DNA from: Tsuneonella sp. CC-YZS046
Lineage (GTDB): Bacteria > Pseudomonadota > Alphaproteobacteria > Sphingomonadales > Sphingomonadaceae
NCBI RefSeq assembly: GCF_035581365.1
Contig: NZ_CP141590.1
Location: 62,001 to 126,000, forward strand
Length of the DNA: 64,000 bases
Reading direction: 5' to 3'
Both the position numbers and the translations under genes were made by a program. Under the pieces are notes generated by a model, which saw only the letters and a list, made by a program, of their open reading frames with translations, was not told the origin of the DNA and did no database searches. Below, piece after piece: positions 8,524 to 17,838 of the stretch; the first letter of the stretch is position 1; each line of letters starts with the position of its first letter.

Positions 8524-8731
8524 ATTTTTCCACATCACCTAGGAAGCGAAAATTGACGTTGGCGTTAATGCTCATAGACCAGAGCGAGAGTCGGCACAAA
8601 AGGGGTGATCCGGAAAAATTCTGAAAATTCCGAACGGATTGTGAAAGACTTCCATTCGTACAGGCATCAAATTAATCCCGGAACATGATCCGGCGCAGCC
8701 ATAAGCGTCGTAGATGATTTGGGAGGATCGC

Positions 8732-11308
8732 ATGAATAAAGTGCGCGCGCGTTTGCTGGTTATGTCGTCATTGGGTTTGGCAGCGCCTCATGTGGCGATG
8801 GCCCAAGGAGCTACGACATCAAATGGATCCAACGAAATTATCGTTACAGCACAAAAGCGCGAGCAATCCATAAATGATGTTGGCCTTACTATACAGGCTG
8901 CGACCGCAGACACGCTGAAACAACGCGGAATCGAAAGCGTGGCGGATTTGGGTAAGTTGGTTCCCGGATTCACATACACTGAATCGGTCTGGGTTACTCC
9001 GGTCTATACACTCCGCGGCATTGGCCTCTACGATGCCACTTTCGGTGCTGTGCCTGCTGTAGCAATTTATAACGATCAGATACCACGCAATTATGCCATC
9101 ATGTCTGATGCAATTGACTTGGATCTGGAACGGATCGAGGTTCTCAAGGGGCCGCAAGGTACTCTGTTTGGCCAAAGCTCAACTGGTGGAGCTATCAACT
9201 ACATCCAAGCAAAGCCGACGAGCACATTACAGGCTGGCTTTGACCTTTCTTATGAACGTTTCGATCGAGTGCAAGCGAGCGGGTTTATAAGTGGACCGAT
9301 AACGGAAACATTGCGCGCGCGCCTTGCTGGCCGCATCACTCAAGGCGGAGATTGGCAGAGAAGCATTTCCCGTCCTGGCGATGAAAACGGCAAACAGGAT
9401 CGTTTTGAGGGTCGGTTGTCTCTCGATTGGGAGCCAAGCGATCGAGTGCGCTTTCAGGCAGGGCTAACAGGCGTCAGAGACAAATCAGACGTTCAGGCAG
9501 GGCAATATGCTGGTACGGATTTCAATATCTACAGCGCCGCATCGTTGGCGGCTGCGAATGCCAATCCCGCGACTGCAAATCCATATGGCATTGTTGATAA
9601 TGCTCGATACGCTGATTTGACCACACCAGCCTCGGCAAGTTTCGATCCAACCTTTCTCGGGCGTCAGAATGAGTTGGTAACACGTATGAATGGCGTGAAC
9701 CCACTAATTGCAGGAACGGATATCCAAAGCGGTGCGCAAGCTATCCTTGGCACTCCTGTAAGGAGTGATAGTATAAGAGCTGCGGATTGGACGGAAGGTC
9801 TTCTGCGTGGATCGGATAACAAGTTTTTCCAAGCATATTTACGGGCGGATTTCGAGTTGAGCGATCAGCTCACATTAACTAACATCACCGCCTACGCTGA
9901 CAAGAAAATCCATTACAATACTGACCTTGACGCTACCAGCGCGCGCTCCGTCGATGTTCCCATTGATGGTCGCGTACGAGTATTCAATCAAGAAATTCGG
10001 CTTGCAGGCGATATGGATCGCTTGAAGTGGTTGATCGGTGCGAATTACGATAAGGGTAAGACTAGGCAGGACAACTTTTATGATTTGACGGCCTACTCAG
10101 GTAACAATCCCCTAGGATTTACCAATCCAGATCAATTCATCGGAAAAACTTTGAATGAGTTTAATTCAAAGCTCGAGACCATTGGGATATTTGCCAACGG
10201 CGAGTATAAGATCTCCGATAATCTCACGATAAATGCTGGTATTCGCTATACGGAAAACAAGCAGAGCGGGACATACTGCTATAGTGATCCAGGTCTTGGT
10301 GTGGGAGGGTCTGCTCCGGTAGCGGCCGTTTTCACAATTCTGCAGGGCGCAATTTCCGGTAATCCAAATCTCCCCGCCATTCAGGCCAATCAGTGTTTCC
10401 CACTGGGTGATGGCTTCTATGGAACAACCTTCGGCGTACCGACGATCGCTCCGGTCACACGAAGTCTGAAAGAAGACAACTGGTCCTTCCGCGTCGGCCT
10501 CGATTACAAGTTTGATGGTGGTACGTTGATTTATGCAACCGTCAGCCAAGGTTATAAGGCGGGCCTGTTTTCAGCGATCGGAGCATCGGGAACTCAGCAA
10601 TACTCACCTGCGCTGCAGGAAAAGCTCATAGCATACGAAGCTGGGTTTAAGGCGCCATTCGCAAACAGACGCGTCAATCTGAATGCAGCGGTCTTCTACT
10701 ACGATTACAGCGACAAGCAGGTGCGGGGTCGTGTTAACGACCAGATCTACGGGCTGTTGGAAAAAATGGTCAACGTGCCTAAGTCCTATGTCTTCGGTGT
10801 GGAAGGTGAACTCTCTGCTCGTCCCCTCGATGGGTTGAGTATCAATGCCAGCGCAACCTATCTCAACGCTAAGGTGGATGGCGAATTCCGCCTCACTGCG
10901 GTGGAGAAACAACCGATCTATAATGCTGCAGGGTACGCTGGCAACTTTGATGGTTCGCTTCTGCCATTTACTCCGAAATTCAGCGCGAATGCGGACATTC
11001 AATATGAATGGAACATGGGCGGCGTGAAGCCCTTCATCGGTGGTGGACTGCATTACCAGGGTAAGCAGAACACGACTTTCTTCACGGACGATCTGCCCGC
11101 CGACAATTTCGAGATAGATAAATACACCACCTTTGATGCTCGTGTCGGGGTTGGTGCTGAAGATGGAAGTTGGCAGGTTACCGCTTTTGGCCGCAATATC
11201 ACCAACAAGCGCTACATCACCGCGATCACATCATATCTCGATTCCAGGTACGTTATGACCGGCAGGCCAGCCGTTTATGGAGTATCGGCGAGATTTCGTT
11301 TCCGATAA
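8732..11308 (+). CDS. TonB-dependent outer-membrane receptor 1
   Basis: 858 residues. Signal peptide with cleavage near APHVAMAQ, then the TonB-box-like NEIIVTAQKREQS, a plug domain with RIEVLKGPQGTLFG and a 22-strand barrel ending in an aromatic residue context (SARFRFR). The start at 8732 is chosen over the in-frame ATG at 8714 because GGGAGG lies just before it. In sphingomonads such receptors import hydrophobic or bulky substrates rather than only siderophores. It heads a plus-strand run with a P450 and a luciferase-type monooxygenase, so it likely brings in their substrate. Confidence 0.9.
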   Translation: MNKVRARLLVMSSLGLAAPHVAMAQGATTSNGSNEIIVTAQKREQSINDVGLTIQAATADTLKQRGIESVADLGKLVPGFTYTESVWVTPVYTLRGIGLYDATFGAVPAVAIYNDQIPRNYAIMSDAIDLDLERIEVLKGPQGTLFGQSSTGGAINYIQAKPTSTLQAGFDLSYERFDRVQASGFISGPITETLRARLAGRITQGGDWQRSISRPGDENGKQDRFEGRLSLDWEPSDRVRFQAGLTGVRDKSDVQAGQYAGTDFNIYSAASLAAANANPATANPYGIVDNARYADLTTPASASFDPTFLGRQNELVTRMNGVNPLIAGTDIQSGAQAILGTPVRSDSIRAADWTEGLLRGSDNKFFQAYLRADFELSDQLTLTNITAYADKKIHYNTDLDATSARSVDVPIDGRVRVFNQEIRLAGDMDRLKWLIGANYDKGKTRQDNFYDLTAYSGNNPLGFTNPDQFIGKTLNEFNSKLETIGIFANGEYKISDNLTINAGIRYTENKQSGTYCYSDPGLGVGGSAPVAAVFTILQGAISGNPNLPAIQANQCFPLGDGFYGTTFGVPTIAPVTRSLKEDNWSFRVGLDYKFDGGTLIYATVSQGYKAGLFSAIGASGTQQYSPALQEKLIAYEAGFKAPFANRRVNLNAAVFYYDYSDKQVRGRVNDQIYGLLEKMVNVPKSYVFGVEGELSARPLDGLSINASATYLNAKVDGEFRLTAVEKQPIYNAAGYAGNFDGSLLPFTPKFSANADIQYEWNMGGVKPFIGGGLHYQGKQNTTFFTDDLPADNFEIDKYTTFDARVGVGAEDGSWQVTAFGRNITNKRYITAITSYLDSRYVMTGRPAVYGVSARFRFR

Positions 11309-11344
11309 AAATATGCTGGACGCGTTTTGGAAAGGAGGGGTGTT

Positions 11345-12556
11345 GTGACCATCGATTCATTGGCTGAACGGCCCTCGCATGTCGCGATTGAACAAACTGT
11401 CGATTTCGATTTCTTCGAACCGCCTGGCGTTGAGAGGGATTTTCAGGCTTCGTGGCGTACGCTGCAGGAACCCGGGGTGCCGGATGTTGTATGGACCCCA
11501 TATAACGGAGGGCATTGGATCGCTACTCGAGGCGATTTGGTCCAAGAAGTATTCTCGGATTACGAAAAATTCTCCAATCGCGTGGTGACGATTCCGAAAG
11601 AGCGTGGCGAGCACTACAGAATGCTGCCGACGACGTTGGATCCGCCGGAGCACCGCCCGGTCCGAAGTCTTTTGAACCGCAATCTTTCTCCGGCGGCCGT
11701 CAATCGTCAGATTGAGATGATTCGTTCAATCTGCATCGAGCTTATAGAAGAGGTAAAACCGAGAGGTAGATGCGATCTCTTGAAAGACTTCGCTGCCCAT
11801 TTTCCCATTCGCGTTTTCATGCATATGGTCAATCTTCCTCGCGAAGATGCGCCTAAAATGAAATATTGGACGGACCAGGTCGTGCACCCTGATGGGAGCA
11901 TGACTTTGGAAGAAGTCATGCAGAGCTTCCACGATTACCTGGAGCCTGTCGTTCGTGAACGGCAGGGAAAGGGTGGAGAGGACGTCCTTAGCGACATCGT
12001 GAATGCGGAGATTAAAGGCCGCCAATTGACGATGGAGGAGATGCTAAACCTTCTGATGCAATTTATGATGGGCGGGTTGGACACGGTCTACAACTTGCTC
12101 GCATATTCTTTTCTATTTCTCGCTCGCAATCCCGGGCATCGCCAACAATTACTCGATGATCCAGAATTGATCCCTGGAGCGGTGAATGAATTGCTGCGCC
12201 GGTTCCCATTGGTGAGTATGGCACGGGAAGTGCGTAACGATATCGAATGGCATGGCGCATCATTGAAGAAAGGCGACATGATCATTTGTGCCAGTCCATT
12301 GGTTGGCAATGACGAGCGTCTCAACCCGGATCCTATGAATGTCGACTTTCGCAGGAAGCGCGGTCATCATGCAACATTTGGTATGGGACAACATATCTGC
12401 CCTGGCGCTCATCTTGCTCGCGTGGAGATGCGAATTACGCTGGCGGAATGGTTAGCAAGGATACCGCACTTTGACGTGGCGCCGGACACTGACATCGTGA
12501 TGCGTGGGGGCATCGTCGGTTCTATGGATTCTCTTCCATTAATATGGGCAGCTTAG
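11345..12556 (+). CDS. Cytochrome P450, CYP101/CYP111-like
   Basis: 403 residues from a GTG start. The RBS AAGGAGGGG at 11332-11340 lies inside the longer ATG reading, which makes GTG at 11345 the better start. Motifs: I-helix MMGGLDTVYN (GGLDT about 243-247), K-helix NELLRR with ExxR about 282-285, and heme loop FGMGQHICPGAHLAR with cysteine about C352. The DPPEHRPVRSLLN segment and GGLDT are typical of P450cam-like enzymes that oxidise terpenoids and other alicyclic compounds. Such soluble P450s need a 2Fe-2S ferredoxin and reductase; none is in the window. Confidence 0.9.
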   Translation: MTIDSLAERPSHVAIEQTVDFDFFEPPGVERDFQASWRTLQEPGVPDVVWTPYNGGHWIATRGDLVQEVFSDYEKFSNRVVTIPKERGEHYRMLPTTLDPPEHRPVRSLLNRNLSPAAVNRQIEMIRSICIELIEEVKPRGRCDLLKDFAAHFPIRVFMHMVNLPREDAPKMKYWTDQVVHPDGSMTLEEVMQSFHDYLEPVVRERQGKGGEDVLSDIVNAEIKGRQLTMEEMLNLLMQFMMGGLDTVYNLLAYSFLFLARNPGHRQQLLDDPELIPGAVNELLRRFPLVSMAREVRNDIEWHGASLKKGDMIICASPLVGNDERLNPDPMNVDFRRKRGHHATFGMGQHICPGAHLARVEMRITLAEWLARIPHFDVAPDTDIVMRGGIVGSMDSLPLIWAA

Positions 12557-12677
12557 GCGCCCCAACCGACGTTCCACATATGGCCAGCTTGAGGGAGGGA
12601 TGCGTTGGGTGGAGTTATCTCCACCCTCGCAAACCGGTTACTTCGCTTAAAATGAGGCAGGCGAAAGGAAAGACAGT

Positions 12678-13877
12678 ATGGCGCCGAAGCGCATGAGGTT
12701 TGGTGCATTCATCGCGCCGCACACACCTACCGACGAGCATCCTTCGCTTGCGCTCGAAGAGGATATGGAGCGTGTGGTGTGGATGGAGAAGCTGGGCTTC
12801 GACGAAGCCTGGATTGGCGAGCACCATTCCGGCGGCTGGGAAATCAACGGTAGCCCGGAAGTCTTCATTGCCGCGGTTTCGCAGCGCACGAGCCGGATCA
12901 AGCTCGGCACCGGCGTGGCCTCGCTGCCTTATCACAATCCCTTCACCTTGGCCGATCGCATTCGCCAGCTGGACCATGTGACCAAGGGTCGCACCATTCT
13001 CGGCATGGGTCCGGGTTCGCTGCCGTCCGACGCCTATATGATCGGCGTGCCGACTTCAGAAGCACGCGACCGGATGGAACAGGCGATCGAACCGATCGTC
13101 CGGCTGCTGAACAACGAGATCGTGACCGCGAAGACCGACTGGTTCAACCTGCAGGAAGCGCGTCTCCAGCTCGATGCCTACAATGACGATGGCGTCGAAA
13201 TCGCAGTCGCCAGCCAGGTATCGCCGACGGGTGCTCGCGCAGCCGGCAAGTTCGGCCTTTCGATGTTGGCCATCGGCGCCACTTCGGCCGGCGGCTTCAA
13301 CGCGCTGGCATCGAACTGGGCGATTGCGGAAGAAACCGCTGCCGAACATGGCAACACCATGGATCGCAACGGCTGGCGTCTGGTTGGCCCGGTGCATATC
13401 GCCGAAACCCGCGAGAAGGCTCGTGAAAACGTCCGCTACGGGCTGCTGCGCTGGATCGAATATATGGAGAAGGTCGCGGCTATTCCGCTTGCACCCCCTT
13501 CCGGTCAAGATCCTGTCGATTACATCATCGAAACCGGCTTCGGGGTGATCGGCACCCCGGACGATTTCGTGGCGCAGATGGGCCGCCTGTCGGAACAGTC
13601 CGGTGGGTTCGGTGCGTTCCTCAATCTCGACAGCCACTGGGCTGACTGGCCTGAGACCAAGCGTTCCTACGAGCTGATTGCGCGCTTTGCGATCCCGAAG
13701 ATCAACAAGCTCAATGAATCGCGGATCCGTTCGGAAACCTGGCTGCGTGACAACAATGTCCGGTTCAAGGGCGAACTGACCGCGGCCGTGCGTTCCAAGA
13801 TGGAAGAATACGCCAAGGAAAAGGGCATGGACAAGCTCTCTCCCGATCTTGTCGCCCACTTCAAGGCCCAGAACTGA
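12678..13877 (+). CDS. Luciferase-like (LLM class) flavin-dependent monooxygenase, intact copy
   Basis: 399 residues. N-terminal RFGAFIAPHTPTDEHPSLAL, then DEAWIGEHHSGGW and SRIKLGTGVASLPYHNP, the classic bacterial luciferase-family barrel strands, with the DFV/GTPDDFVAQM segment in the C-terminal third. These enzymes use reduced FMN from a separate reductase and do Baeyer-Villiger, limonene-type or C-S oxidations. RBS AAAGGAAAG precedes the ATG. A close but frameshifted paralogue lies at 39473-40665. The neighbour P450 suggests consecutive oxidation of one substrate; a flavin reductase candidate is at 30562-31065. Confidence 0.85.
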   Translation: MAPKRMRFGAFIAPHTPTDEHPSLALEEDMERVVWMEKLGFDEAWIGEHHSGGWEINGSPEVFIAAVSQRTSRIKLGTGVASLPYHNPFTLADRIRQLDHVTKGRTILGMGPGSLPSDAYMIGVPTSEARDRMEQAIEPIVRLLNNEIVTAKTDWFNLQEARLQLDAYNDDGVEIAVASQVSPTGARAAGKFGLSMLAIGATSAGGFNALASNWAIAEETAAEHGNTMDRNGWRLVGPVHIAETREKARENVRYGLLRWIEYMEKVAAIPLAPPSGQDPVDYIIETGFGVIGTPDDFVAQMGRLSEQSGGFGAFLNLDSHWADWPETKRSYELIARFAIPKINKLNESRIRSETWLRDNNVRFKGELTAAVRSKMEEYAKEKGMDKLSPDLVAHFKAQN

Positions 13878-13940
13878 GAGCAGGTTTGCGTCGGGATGGT
13901 TCGGTCAGACCAAGTGCATTGATTGCCAAGTTGAGGGAGC

Positions 13941-14087
13941 ATGCGTATGGCGGAACCAACCCTGAGCGATTACACCGCTGCTTCGGGTGCTGCACGAAGC
14001 TACGCTGATGAGGGTGCGAGCAAAGGGGCCGCGTATATGAACGAGCTTCGGCGTGAGGAACTTGATACCGCTTTCCTGGTCTTCTAG
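13941..14087 (+). CDS. 48-residue hypothetical ORF
   Basis: ATG at 13941 with a GAGGGA purine stretch three bases before it; the product starts MRMAEPTLSDYTAASGAARS and ends ELDTAFLVF. It sits in the plus-strand run between the LLM enzyme and the EthD-like gene. The composition is coding-like but the family is not recognised. It may be a fragment of a larger gene. A second ATG at 13947 is also possible. Confidence 0.3.
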   Translation: MRMAEPTLSDYTAASGAARSYADEGASKGAAYMNELRREELDTAFLVF

Positions 14088-14151
14088 CTGTAGTGTTGGC
14101 CTAAACCCGCCTGCTTAATCTGCTGAGTGGGAAGCGGCGTAGGAGAGGCAA

Positions 14152-14538
14152 GTGGTTGTAAAGGTCTTAACATTTTACCGCAGGAACCCTAATATTTCGA
14201 AGGAGGAATTCAGTCGGCTTTGGCGCGAGGTAGGTCGCATTTGTCAAACCTCCGAAGACATTCAGGCTCTGATGTACCGATACATTCAGCATGAGCTGCA
14301 GCCCGCCGGAAACGAATACTCCGAATCCTCCGCTTCTGAGGCGGGGGCCACAACGATCGGTTATGACGCGATGGCAGAAGTCTGGTTTTATTCTCAGGAA
14401 GCGGAAGCGGCCGTTCGGGAGACTAAAACCTTCAAGGAGAAATTGTGGCCTCTGGAAGTGCAGATGATTGACTGGTCTGAAGCGACCCCGACCATGATAG
14501 ACACTCAATTCGTTCAGATTGTTGGCCCCGGCGGCTGA
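14152..14538 (+). CDS. EthD-like dimeric alpha/beta-barrel protein
   Basis: 128 residues from a GTG start preceded by AGGAGAGG. It opens VVVKVLTFYRRNPNISKEEF followed by SRLWRE, the form of EthD-domain proteins, and later has GYDAMAEVWFYSQEA, matching the second strand-helix unit of the ferredoxin-like dimer. EthD was found with a P450 ether-degradation system (ethABCD), where it is required though its reaction is unclear. Here too it follows a P450. Some relatives are small cyclases or dehalogenases, so a catalytic role is open. Confidence 0.65.
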   Translation: MVVKVLTFYRRNPNISKEEFSRLWREVGRICQTSEDIQALMYRYIQHELQPAGNEYSESSASEAGATTIGYDAMAEVWFYSQEAEAAVRETKTFKEKLWPLEVQMIDWSEATPTMIDTQFVQIVGPGG

Positions 14539-15114
14539 CCGTCGCAAATGGAACCCGGTGTCCGTCGTCAGGCCATTTAGCCAAGATTGCAGCGTCGATT
14601 AGTGGAGTTTGGGCTTCGTCTGGGGTTTGATGCTAAGCGGTGAGCTTGCGGTGCTCCAAACGTCGATGTTCGATGGTCTGCCGGTGATCCTCTTGCGGTG
14701 TTTGAATATGCCGCCCGACGGCTAAGTTGGTGCTGGCCGCCGACATCGCCCGCGCTGCTGGGCATCTGAGCCTCGCACAGCTCAAGGTCATCACGACGAT
14801 TGAACATGTGCCGCACTGCTGTTCAAGGCGGCGTCGGAGACGATGCAGACTATCCCTGCCGATCTTATCCGGACTCGCATGTTCCACGGCCGTCCCCCAT
14901 CCATGGCTAATCGAAACAAATGTCGAATATGCTTGCGCACATAGTATATGTATATATTATTATCCGGCCTGTGAACTGAAGAGGGAGTGGAGCGAGGGGA
15001 TATCCCTACAAACCGATGTATCGCCAAGGTCTTTCTTAGACTCGCAGGTCAGGCGATTAGACATTCAAGAAGCCAGAAAGGCAAATTGCTTAATCGGCTG
15101 GAGAAGGATTCTAT
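14539..15114. other. 576-bp gap without a supported gene
   Basis: Short readings exist on both strands between 14577 and 15027, but they overlap one another and resemble no family I know. The left part (14577-14900) is GC-richer and looks like eroded mobile-element DNA; the right part (14930-15060) is AT-rich and holds a TetR-like palindrome at 14944-14957 ahead of the dioxygenase gene. Confidence 0.5.
14944..14957. promoter_or_regulatory. Probable TetR operator (degenerate copy) ahead of the 15115 dioxygenase
   Basis: GTATATGTATATAT matches 12 of 14 positions of the perfect palindrome GTATATGCATATAC found twice at 17732-17780. It lies 158 bp before the ATG of the TfdA-type dioxygenase. This would place that gene and the hydratase behind it under the same regulator as the receptor at 17839. 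Confidence 0.45.
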
Positions 15115-15978
15115 ATGACTTTTGCCACGAAACCGCTTCACCCGGATTTTGGGGTGGCGATTGATCCTGGTGACACGTCAGGCGAATGGAATGAGGAAAC
15201 GGCGCTTGAGCTCAAGAATGCTGTCGAACAGTCTGGGGTTGCGTTACTGCGCAACCAAGATTTTGATGGAGATAAACTCGGAAAGCTTGCGGAATTGATG
15301 GGCGAAATCTGGAGTCCGCAAAGCGTCACATCGACTTATGGCAGGATCGCGGGTTCTAAGACCTTTCGTCTTACAAACTTGGATCCGGAAGGAAAAATAC
15401 TGCCAGTCACTTCCAAGATCATCTCTTTCAATAAGGCCAATGAGCTTTGGCATACGGACGCCACCTATGTGCGGCCCGGCTCATCTGTCTCCCTTTTGTA
15501 TTCGATAGTGGTACCACCGGAAGCGGGTGAAACCGAGTTTTGTGACACGCGTTTGGCCTATGATCGTCTATCCGATCAAGATAAGACGTTAGCCGAAGGC
15601 CTAATCGCCAATCACACCCTTCTTCAGTCGCGAGCGCTATCCGGCTTCGATGATTGGACAGAAGATGAACGAAGCGCATTCACACGTATCGCGCGTCCTC
15701 TGGTCCATGTCCACAAGCCAACCGGCAGGAAGGCTTTGTGTCTGGCGTCACACATAGCGACTTTTGAGGGGTGGAATTATCTCGCCACTCAGGATTTTGT
15801 AGAACGGCTGACGTACTTGGCCACACAATCTGGCAGCGTCTATAAACATCGCTGGCAAGCAGGTGATCTTCTGTTGTGGGACAATCGATGTACCATGCAT
15901 CGGGCACGTCCTTATGATCCCAGCTATGCCCGCGATATGTGCTCAGTCCGGTTGGTTGATGAAAATGACGTCGTTTGA
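15115..15978 (+). CDS. TauD/TfdA-family 2-oxoglutarate/Fe(II) dioxygenase, copy 1
   Basis: 287 residues. Iron ligands are visible as WHTD (H113, D115) and TMHR (H262), with R273 as the 2-oxoglutarate-binding arginine. This numbering and spacing coincide with those known for 2,4-D dioxygenase TfdA (H113, D115, H262). Such enzymes hydroxylate next to an ether oxygen or sulfonate and release the side chain, so ether cleavage of an aryloxy-carboxylate or similar anion is a reasonable guess. It overlaps the start of the hydratase gene by about 20 bp. Confidence 0.85.
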   Translation: MTFATKPLHPDFGVAIDPGDTSGEWNEETALELKNAVEQSGVALLRNQDFDGDKLGKLAELMGEIWSPQSVTSTYGRIAGSKTFRLTNLDPEGKILPVTSKIISFNKANELWHTDATYVRPGSSVSLLYSIVVPPEAGETEFCDTRLAYDRLSDQDKTLAEGLIANHTLLQSRALSGFDDWTEDERSAFTRIARPLVHVHKPTGRKALCLASHIATFEGWNYLATQDFVERLTYLATQSGSVYKHRWQAGDLLLWDNRCTMHRARPYDPSYARDMCSVRLVDENDVV

Positions 15979-16699
15979 TGCGAAAGGGGCTGCGGAACAG
16001 CTTCTTGCCGCTCGTAGAACTTTGATCGCGACTGAGCGCCTTTCCGCTGATCGTACTCCGGCAACCATTGAGGAGGGGTATAAAGTCCAGAATTTTCAGA
16101 TGGAGAAATTGGGTGCGTTGGGAGGCTATAAGGCGGGGGCTGCACCTGATGCGGTTGAGCGGATCTTGGCCCCTATCCCTGCGGATGCCGTTCATTCGTC
16201 GGGCAGTCGGTTGAATGCTGCCGACTATCGACCGGGCTGGGTCGAGGTCGAATTTGCCTTTCGTATATTGGCTCCGATAACAGAGACAGATATAATAGGC
16301 AGGGAAGATCTGAAGAAGATAGCAGAATTTGTACCGGTCATTGAAATTCTGGCGACGCGCTTTTCGGATATCATGGCGCTTACTACGCCGGAGATCGTCG
16401 CTGATTTGGGCGTCAATGGGGCAATCATTGTTGGACATGGTTCAGGGTGCGCTATTCCTCCGCCTCTTGAAGATCTGAAAATCTTCGTAGATGGAAAGGA
16501 ATTCTGTCCGAATTTCATGTCGCCTGCAGACCCTCTTGATACTTGCCTATGGCTGATCAACCGGAAACAGGCTGCCGGATCCGTGATGTCTGCCGGTACG
16601 GTAATCACAACCGGAACGATCATTCGACCTTTGACGGTCAAAGGCAACATTGAAGCGCGTTTTTCAGAACTATACTATGTCTCCGCCATGCTAATCTGA
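15959..16699 (+). CDS. 2-keto-4-pentenoate hydratase-like protein (FAH superfamily, MhpD type)
   Basis: About 246 residues starting MKMTSFDAKGAAEQLLAARR; the ATG at 15959 overlaps the dioxygenase stop. Family signs are GYKVQNFQ, then GYKAGAAPD, the acidic WVEVEFAFRI strand carrying the metal-binding Glu pair, and GHGSGCAIPPPLEDLK. MhpD/HpaH enzymes hydrate 2-hydroxypenta-2,4-dienoates made by meta-cleavage. No extradiol dioxygenase is present in this window, so either it works with genes elsewhere or it handles another enol. No strong RBS is visible, which suggests translational coupling. Confidence 0.75.
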   Translation: MKMTSFDAKGAAEQLLAARRTLIATERLSADRTPATIEEGYKVQNFQMEKLGALGGYKAGAAPDAVERILAPIPADAVHSSGSRLNAADYRPGWVEVEFAFRILAPITETDIIGREDLKKIAEFVPVIEILATRFSDIMALTTPEIVADLGVNGAIIVGHGSGCAIPPPLEDLKIFVDGKEFCPNFMSPADPLDTCLWLINRKQAAGSVMSAGTVITTGTIIRPLTVKGNIEARFSELYYVSAMLI

Positions 16700-16924
16700 G
16701 ATATTTGTGACAGACAGCCGCCCTATATGGGAGGCAATGCATTTTAAATCCGTCGGATCTGGGGGCAAAGCTATCTCATGCGATATGGATTGCGCGGACA
16801 TCCCCGCCCCGAGTTTCTAGGCTGCAGAAAAATTGACATGAATCGCTCCGAGAAATCCGGAATGTGGCCGCACAATCTGTAAAAAGCGGGGTTGAGGTAT
16901 TTTATGCGTGGTAGAACGGATTGC

Positions 16925-17605
16925 TCACGTGCTTGCATATTTCGTCGCCAGTATATCCATGATCCAGTCAAGGCAAGCCGAAAAATCCCCTGTAGAAAGA
17001 TTCTGAGAGGCTGAGATCGCAGCGGTTAGACGGGGATAACGTTTTTCATCGGCAACATCAGACTCCGCCAGTTGCAGGAACATTCGTTCGATTTGTCCAA
17101 GACCTTCCGCACCCGAACTCAGGGACGTGCTTACAAATCCATATACAAAGTGAGCAAGAATGCGGGTAATCGTTCGCGAGGATTCAGGAGGAACGCCGCA
17201 TCGCGCTAGCCCTTCGTGGATCTGTTCAAGTAAGGACAAGTGCTCTGGAGACATGAAAAAGCGAGAATCACTGTATACCGCTAGAACCGTCGGGAATGAA
17301 GAAAATATAATTCTTAAATCCTCTAAAGATTGTAATAATATGCATCTCCAAGGGGTGTCCGCATCAATTTTTAGAGGTTTAAAAGACTTCTTGAGAATCG
17401 AAGTGGCGATTAATTGATCGAGGTCTTTTTTGTCGTCGATGTGGCGATAAAGTGCCATGGGCGTTACTTCCAGGCGCTTGGCGACTTTTCCCAAAGTCAC
17501 CGCATCGGCAGAATCTTCCTCAGCAATCGCCATTGCAGTCCGGGTTATTAGCTCCCTAGAAATTTTTGCGGGCCTTCCGCTTGGAGAATTTGAAGTCCGT
17601 CCCAT
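16925..17605 (-). CDS. TetR-family repressor of the island
   Basis: About 226 residues from ATG 17605, MGRTSNSPSGRPAKISRELI. The HTH is VTLGKVAKRLEVTPMALYRH, with the GRPAK-x-SR lead-in of the TetR_C/AcrR-like group. The C-terminal domain is helical and ligand-binding. The reading stays open to 17893, but that would run through the operators, so the start inside is preferred. The gene is divergent from the TonB receptor at 17839, and two perfect palindromes lie in between, the classic layout of an autoregulated TetR repressor. Confidence 0.8.
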   Translation of the reverse strand: MGRTSNSPSGRPAKISRELITRTAMAIAEEDSADAVTLGKVAKRLEVTPMALYRHIDDKKDLDQLIATSILKKSFKPLKIDADTPWRCILLQSLEDLRIIFSSFPTVLAVYSDSRFFMSPEHLSLLEQIHEGLARCGVPPESSRTITRILAHFVYGFVSTSLSSGAEGLGQIERMFLQLAESDVADEKRYPRLTAAISASQNLSTGDFSACLDWIMDILATKYAST

Positions 17606-17731
17606 GAGTGCCGATCCAATATGTTGTCCTAAAATGTGTCCTGCGCGCCATAGGGCGTTTGCGAGAAAAGCGGAACCGGCTTCCGGATTTTCTGCTGAAG
17701 ATCCTAGGCCAATCCGTAATCCGCTGCCTGG

Positions 17732-17780
17732 TATATGCATATACTCTTGACGCCTCACAAGCCAATGTATATGCATATAC
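17732..17780. promoter_or_regulatory. Two perfect 14-bp palindromes, TetR operators
   Basis: GTATATGCATATAC occurs at 17732-17745 and again at 17767-17780, 35 bp apart. A TTGACG -35-like box (17748-17753) lies between them, so the second palindrome would cover the -10 region of the rightward promoter for the TonB receptor. A degenerate third copy lies at 14944. Confidence 0.75.
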
Positions 17781-17838
17781 AAAGGAGCGGTTTTCCAATT
17801 GCCCCTTGCGTACAAAACAAACCTAAATGGGAGAGAGT

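Noticed and set aside
14727-15164. 145-codon plus-strand reading before the dioxygenase
   Set aside because: Overlaps the dioxygenase start and the operator-like site; low-complexity arginine and cysteine runs suggest chance.
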